36,045 nucleotides of DNA from positions 1 through 36,045 of the forward strand of contig CAYRFQ010000081.1 of NCBI GenBank assembly GCA_964423615.1. Direction: 5' to 3'. This stretch comes from CAYRFQ01 sp964423615. Lineage in GTDB: Bacteria; Planctomycetota; Planctomycetia; Gemmatales; Gemmataceae. Shown piece by piece: positions 34,132 through 36,045 of the stretch. The notes below the pieces were generated by a model. It saw only the letters and a program-made list of their open reading frames with translations, did not search any database and had not been told where the DNA came from. The stretch's first letter is position 1. Every line of letters starts with the position of its first letter. The position numbers were made by a program, and so were the translations under genes.

Positions 34132-36045
34132 TCAGTTGCCTCGAAACGTCTTACTTTGACAGATTAACACGATCATGTCCCGAAACCTGTACTCTTTCTG
34201 TTTCGCTTGTCGGACCAGTTGATTCACCGCGGCTCGATCTCGTAAGGAGAGTTCCCGGCCTATGCCATAACTGAACAGTTTTCGTAACACATTTTCAGCG
34301 ATGTCGTCCATGCGATTTTGGACCAGATACTTTTTGAGCTGTAGAAGGCCGTCAACGCGGGGTCCATCCGGTAGGCGGGAATCGGCGTCGATTTTGACTG
34401 TGTTGATGGACTTGAGGTAGGCCGCGTATCCTTCCATATCTTTGTGTGTTTTCTTATTGAATCCAGCGACCCGAATCCCCTCCCTGGGAACCATGGGCTG
34501 AAATTTGCCGATTGCGTTGTACCTCTCGAACGGTATGCCCCAAGGATCCAGGCGAGCGTGACACGCGTTGCAACTCTGGTCTTCTCGGTGTTTTTTTAAG
34601 TGTTCTTTGATGGTTAAAGCCTTCTCCACAGATTCCCCTGCCGAATCCGAAAGGGCGGGTACCTCGGCTGGGGGCGGGGGAACCTCTTCACCGAGAATCG
34701 CCTCGCGCAGCCAGACCGCCCGGTAAATGGGATGGGGTGCGGTGCCCGTGCCATTGCCGATCAGAACTGAACCGTTGGTCAACAATCCGCCGAGACGGTG
34801 CTCTGGTTTGATCGCGACAGGACGAAGCTCTTGCCCCTTGACCCCTTCGACTCCGTAATGGGCCGCTAATGGTTGATTCAACATCGCGAAATCCGAATCG
34901 ACGATGTTGAGGACGCTGGAGTTGCGCCGGATCAACTCTGCCACAAACCCGACGGTTTCCTGGTGCATGAAATCCCGGATGGTAGGACGATAGGGCACCT
35001 CCGTTCCAGCCCTCTCCCCTCGACTGATGTAATAAAGGAATCGCGGAAACAGATTTCGATTGATTGGTACGGTTTTCAGTTTGTCGAGGCTCAACCATTG
35101 CGTGGTGAAGTTATCCACAAAGTCCCGCGATCGATCATCCGCCAACAAACGGCCGGCCTGTTTCTCGATGACGCTTGGATTGTTTAGCTTCCCTTCCGAG
35201 GCCAGTCTCATCAGTTCCGCGTCGGGCATACTACCCCATAGAAAGTAGGACAACCTGGAAGCCAAAGCATATTGGTTTGCAGTCTTGCCATCCATCGAAA
35301 CGTTGTGGTACAGAAATTGGGGTGAGATCAACACCATCGCCAAGGTTTCTCTCAAGGAGGCTTCCAGTGTTTTTTTGTTCTTTGCAATCAAACCATGGAT
35401 TTTGACAAAACGTGTCACTTCCTCGGCTGTGGCGGGGCGTCGATATGCCCGTGACATGAACCGCTCTAGCACCTCCTTGACATAAGCCTTGGGGTTGTTC
35501 TTGCGCAAGGGGGAAGGAAAAAGTATCTTGGTGTGGTGAATCGGGGGCCATACATCGACTATCGGCGCTTCGAATTCCATCCAGTTCACAATGGCTCGCG
35601 GCATGGACAAGTCCCGTCGACCGTCATTGAGGGTACCATCGTCGTAGAGATTCTGGGGCGTAATGGTCATTTTGTCCGGTAAACGTTTTCCTTTGGAAAT
35701 ACCACCCGGCTTGGCCGGATGGTTTTCTATGCGTCCACGGAATTCGAAGACCTTCGGATTGTCCGGACTATTGTGTAGTTGAATGGTACCCACCGGTTCC
35801 ACTTGTAATGTCGAGCTGTTAACACCCAGACTATAGCCCATCACCAAACGGAGAGGCAATTCCTCAATGCCCGGGGGAAGGATGGCGGAGGTTTTGATGC
35901 GAACGCGAAACTCTCCTGTTCTTGGAAAACTCCGAAGGCCCATGCCCCATGCCGGTGTGTTCCGGCGGTTACCCCAAACGCCAACTTCGTCGCCACCAAG
36001 ACCTCGGTCTGAACCATAAGGCTTCCACTCTCGCCGAGTCTTGTG
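34132..36045 (-). CDS. DUF1592/DUF1588/DUF1585 protein, 5' end outside the window
   Basis: C-terminal part of a large exported planctomycete protein. The frame is open to the right edge: the 34 codons above the ATG at 35943 are stop-free and read like coding sequence (ending RRNTPAWG), so 35943 is not the real start. Domains in order: DUF1587-like beta region; a DUF1595-like helical part (LERFMSRAYRRPATAEEV); DUF1592 (ASRLSYFLWGSMPDAEL); DUF1588 (RLGGLLTNGSVLIGNGTGTA); a CxxCH heme-like motif in SCNACHARLDPWGIPFE; and C-terminal DUF1585 ending at CQSKTFRGN. Family members often carry an N-terminal cytochrome c domain, which would lie beyond the window. It forms an operon with the DUF1552 gene. 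Role unknown; an exported redox or polymer-degrading complex has been suggested for such pairs. Confidence 0.92.
   Translation of the reverse strand, partial: HKTRREWKPYGSDRGLGGDEVGVWGNRRNTPAWGMGLRSFPRTGEFRVRIKTSAILPPGIEELPLRLVMGYSLGVNSSTLQVEPVGTIQLHNSPDNPKVFEFRGRIENHPAKPGGISKGKRLPDKMTITPQNLYDDGTLNDGRRDLSMPRAIVNWMEFEAPIVDVWPPIHHTKILFPSPLRKNNPKAYVKEVLERFMSRAYRRPATAEEVTRFVKIHGLIAKNKKTLEASLRETLAMVLISPQFLYHNVSMDGKTANQYALASRLSYFLWGSMPDAELMRLASEGKLNNPSVIEKQAGRLLADDRSRDFVDNFTTQWLSLDKLKTVPINRNLFPRFLYYISRGERAGTEVPYRPTIRDFMHQETVGFVAELIRRNSSVLNIVDSDFAMLNQPLAAHYGVEGVKGQELRPVAIKPEHRLGGLLTNGSVLIGNGTGTAPHPIYRAVWLREAILGEEVPPPPAEVPALSDSAGESVEKALTIKEHLKKHREDQSCNACHARLDPWGIPFERYNAIGKFQPMVPREGIRVAGFNKKTHKDMEGYAAYLKSINTVKIDADSRLPDGPRVDGLLQLKKYLVQNRMDDIAENVLRKLFSYGIGRELSLRDRAAVNQLVRQAKQKEYRFRDMIVLICQSKTFRGN

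Noticed and set aside
35943..35945. ATG at 35943 as the start of the DUF1592 gene
   Set aside because: The same frame stays open to the window edge with plausible coding sequence and the protein would be too short for the family, so the true start lies outside.

Overview
The window looks like a planctomycete (Planctomycetota) chromosome segment. The evidence is a 4,675-residue surface protein with the planctomycete-type N-terminal signature (residues LEKLEDRTLL), a DUF1552 / DUF1592-DUF1588-DUF1585 gene pair with a Tat signal, and many Ser/Thr protein kinases. No photosynthesis genes, tRNAs, rRNAs, CRISPR arrays or insertion sequences were recognised.

Layout. (1) 326-2882, + strand: a soluble receiver-PAS-PAS-HisKA_3 histidine kinase overlapping a NarL/LuxR-type response regulator. 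(2) 3432-16318, + strand: a long, tightly packed block that is the centre of interest. It holds a Ser/Thr kinase, a heme oxygenase, a 2Fe-2S ferredoxin fused to a Ser/Thr kinase, a stand-alone 2Fe-2S ferredoxin, a V4R-domain protein, a small protein with repeated aromatic motifs, a phycobiliprotein-like globin, a second V4R protein, a Ser/Thr kinase with a beta-rich C-terminal half, an acidic linker-like protein, two ParA/MinD-family ATPases (one tail-anchored), a protein resembling the ferredoxin-dependent bilin reductases (PcyA/HY2 family), and an alpha-helical protein. (3) 16319-16705: a spacer between convergent genes with a perfect 18-bp hairpin. (4) 16706-30733, - strand: one giant modular surface protein. 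(5) 31367-36045, - strand: a SixA-like phosphatase, an SGNH-hydrolase-like protein whose nucleophile Ser is replaced by Arg, a DUF1552 protein and a DUF1592-family protein that runs off the right edge.

Interpretation. Heme oxygenase would make biliverdin from heme, the ferredoxin would supply electrons, the bilin reductase would reduce biliverdin, and the phycobiliprotein-like globin (and perhaps the V4R proteins) would bind the product. This combination matches, from memory, the 'pre-PcyA / bilin biosynthesis-associated globin (BBAG)' clusters described in non-photosynthetic bacteria by Rockwell, Martin and Lagarias (PNAS 2023). It also resembles the cyanobacterial slr0144-slr0152 photosystem II assembly operon, which has V4R, ferredoxin and kinase genes. 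What seems less described here is the set of accessory genes: a ferredoxin-kinase fusion, two further kinases, two ParA-like ATPases (one with Arg in place of the P-loop Lys), and a short aromatic motif shared by three otherwise unrelated proteins. Together they suggest a redox- and phosphorylation-controlled bilin-protein assembly that may be positioned in the cell; this is inference.

All domain calls were made by eye from translated sequence, without database searches. Start codons were chosen from visible Shine-Dalgarno sequences and domain boundaries.
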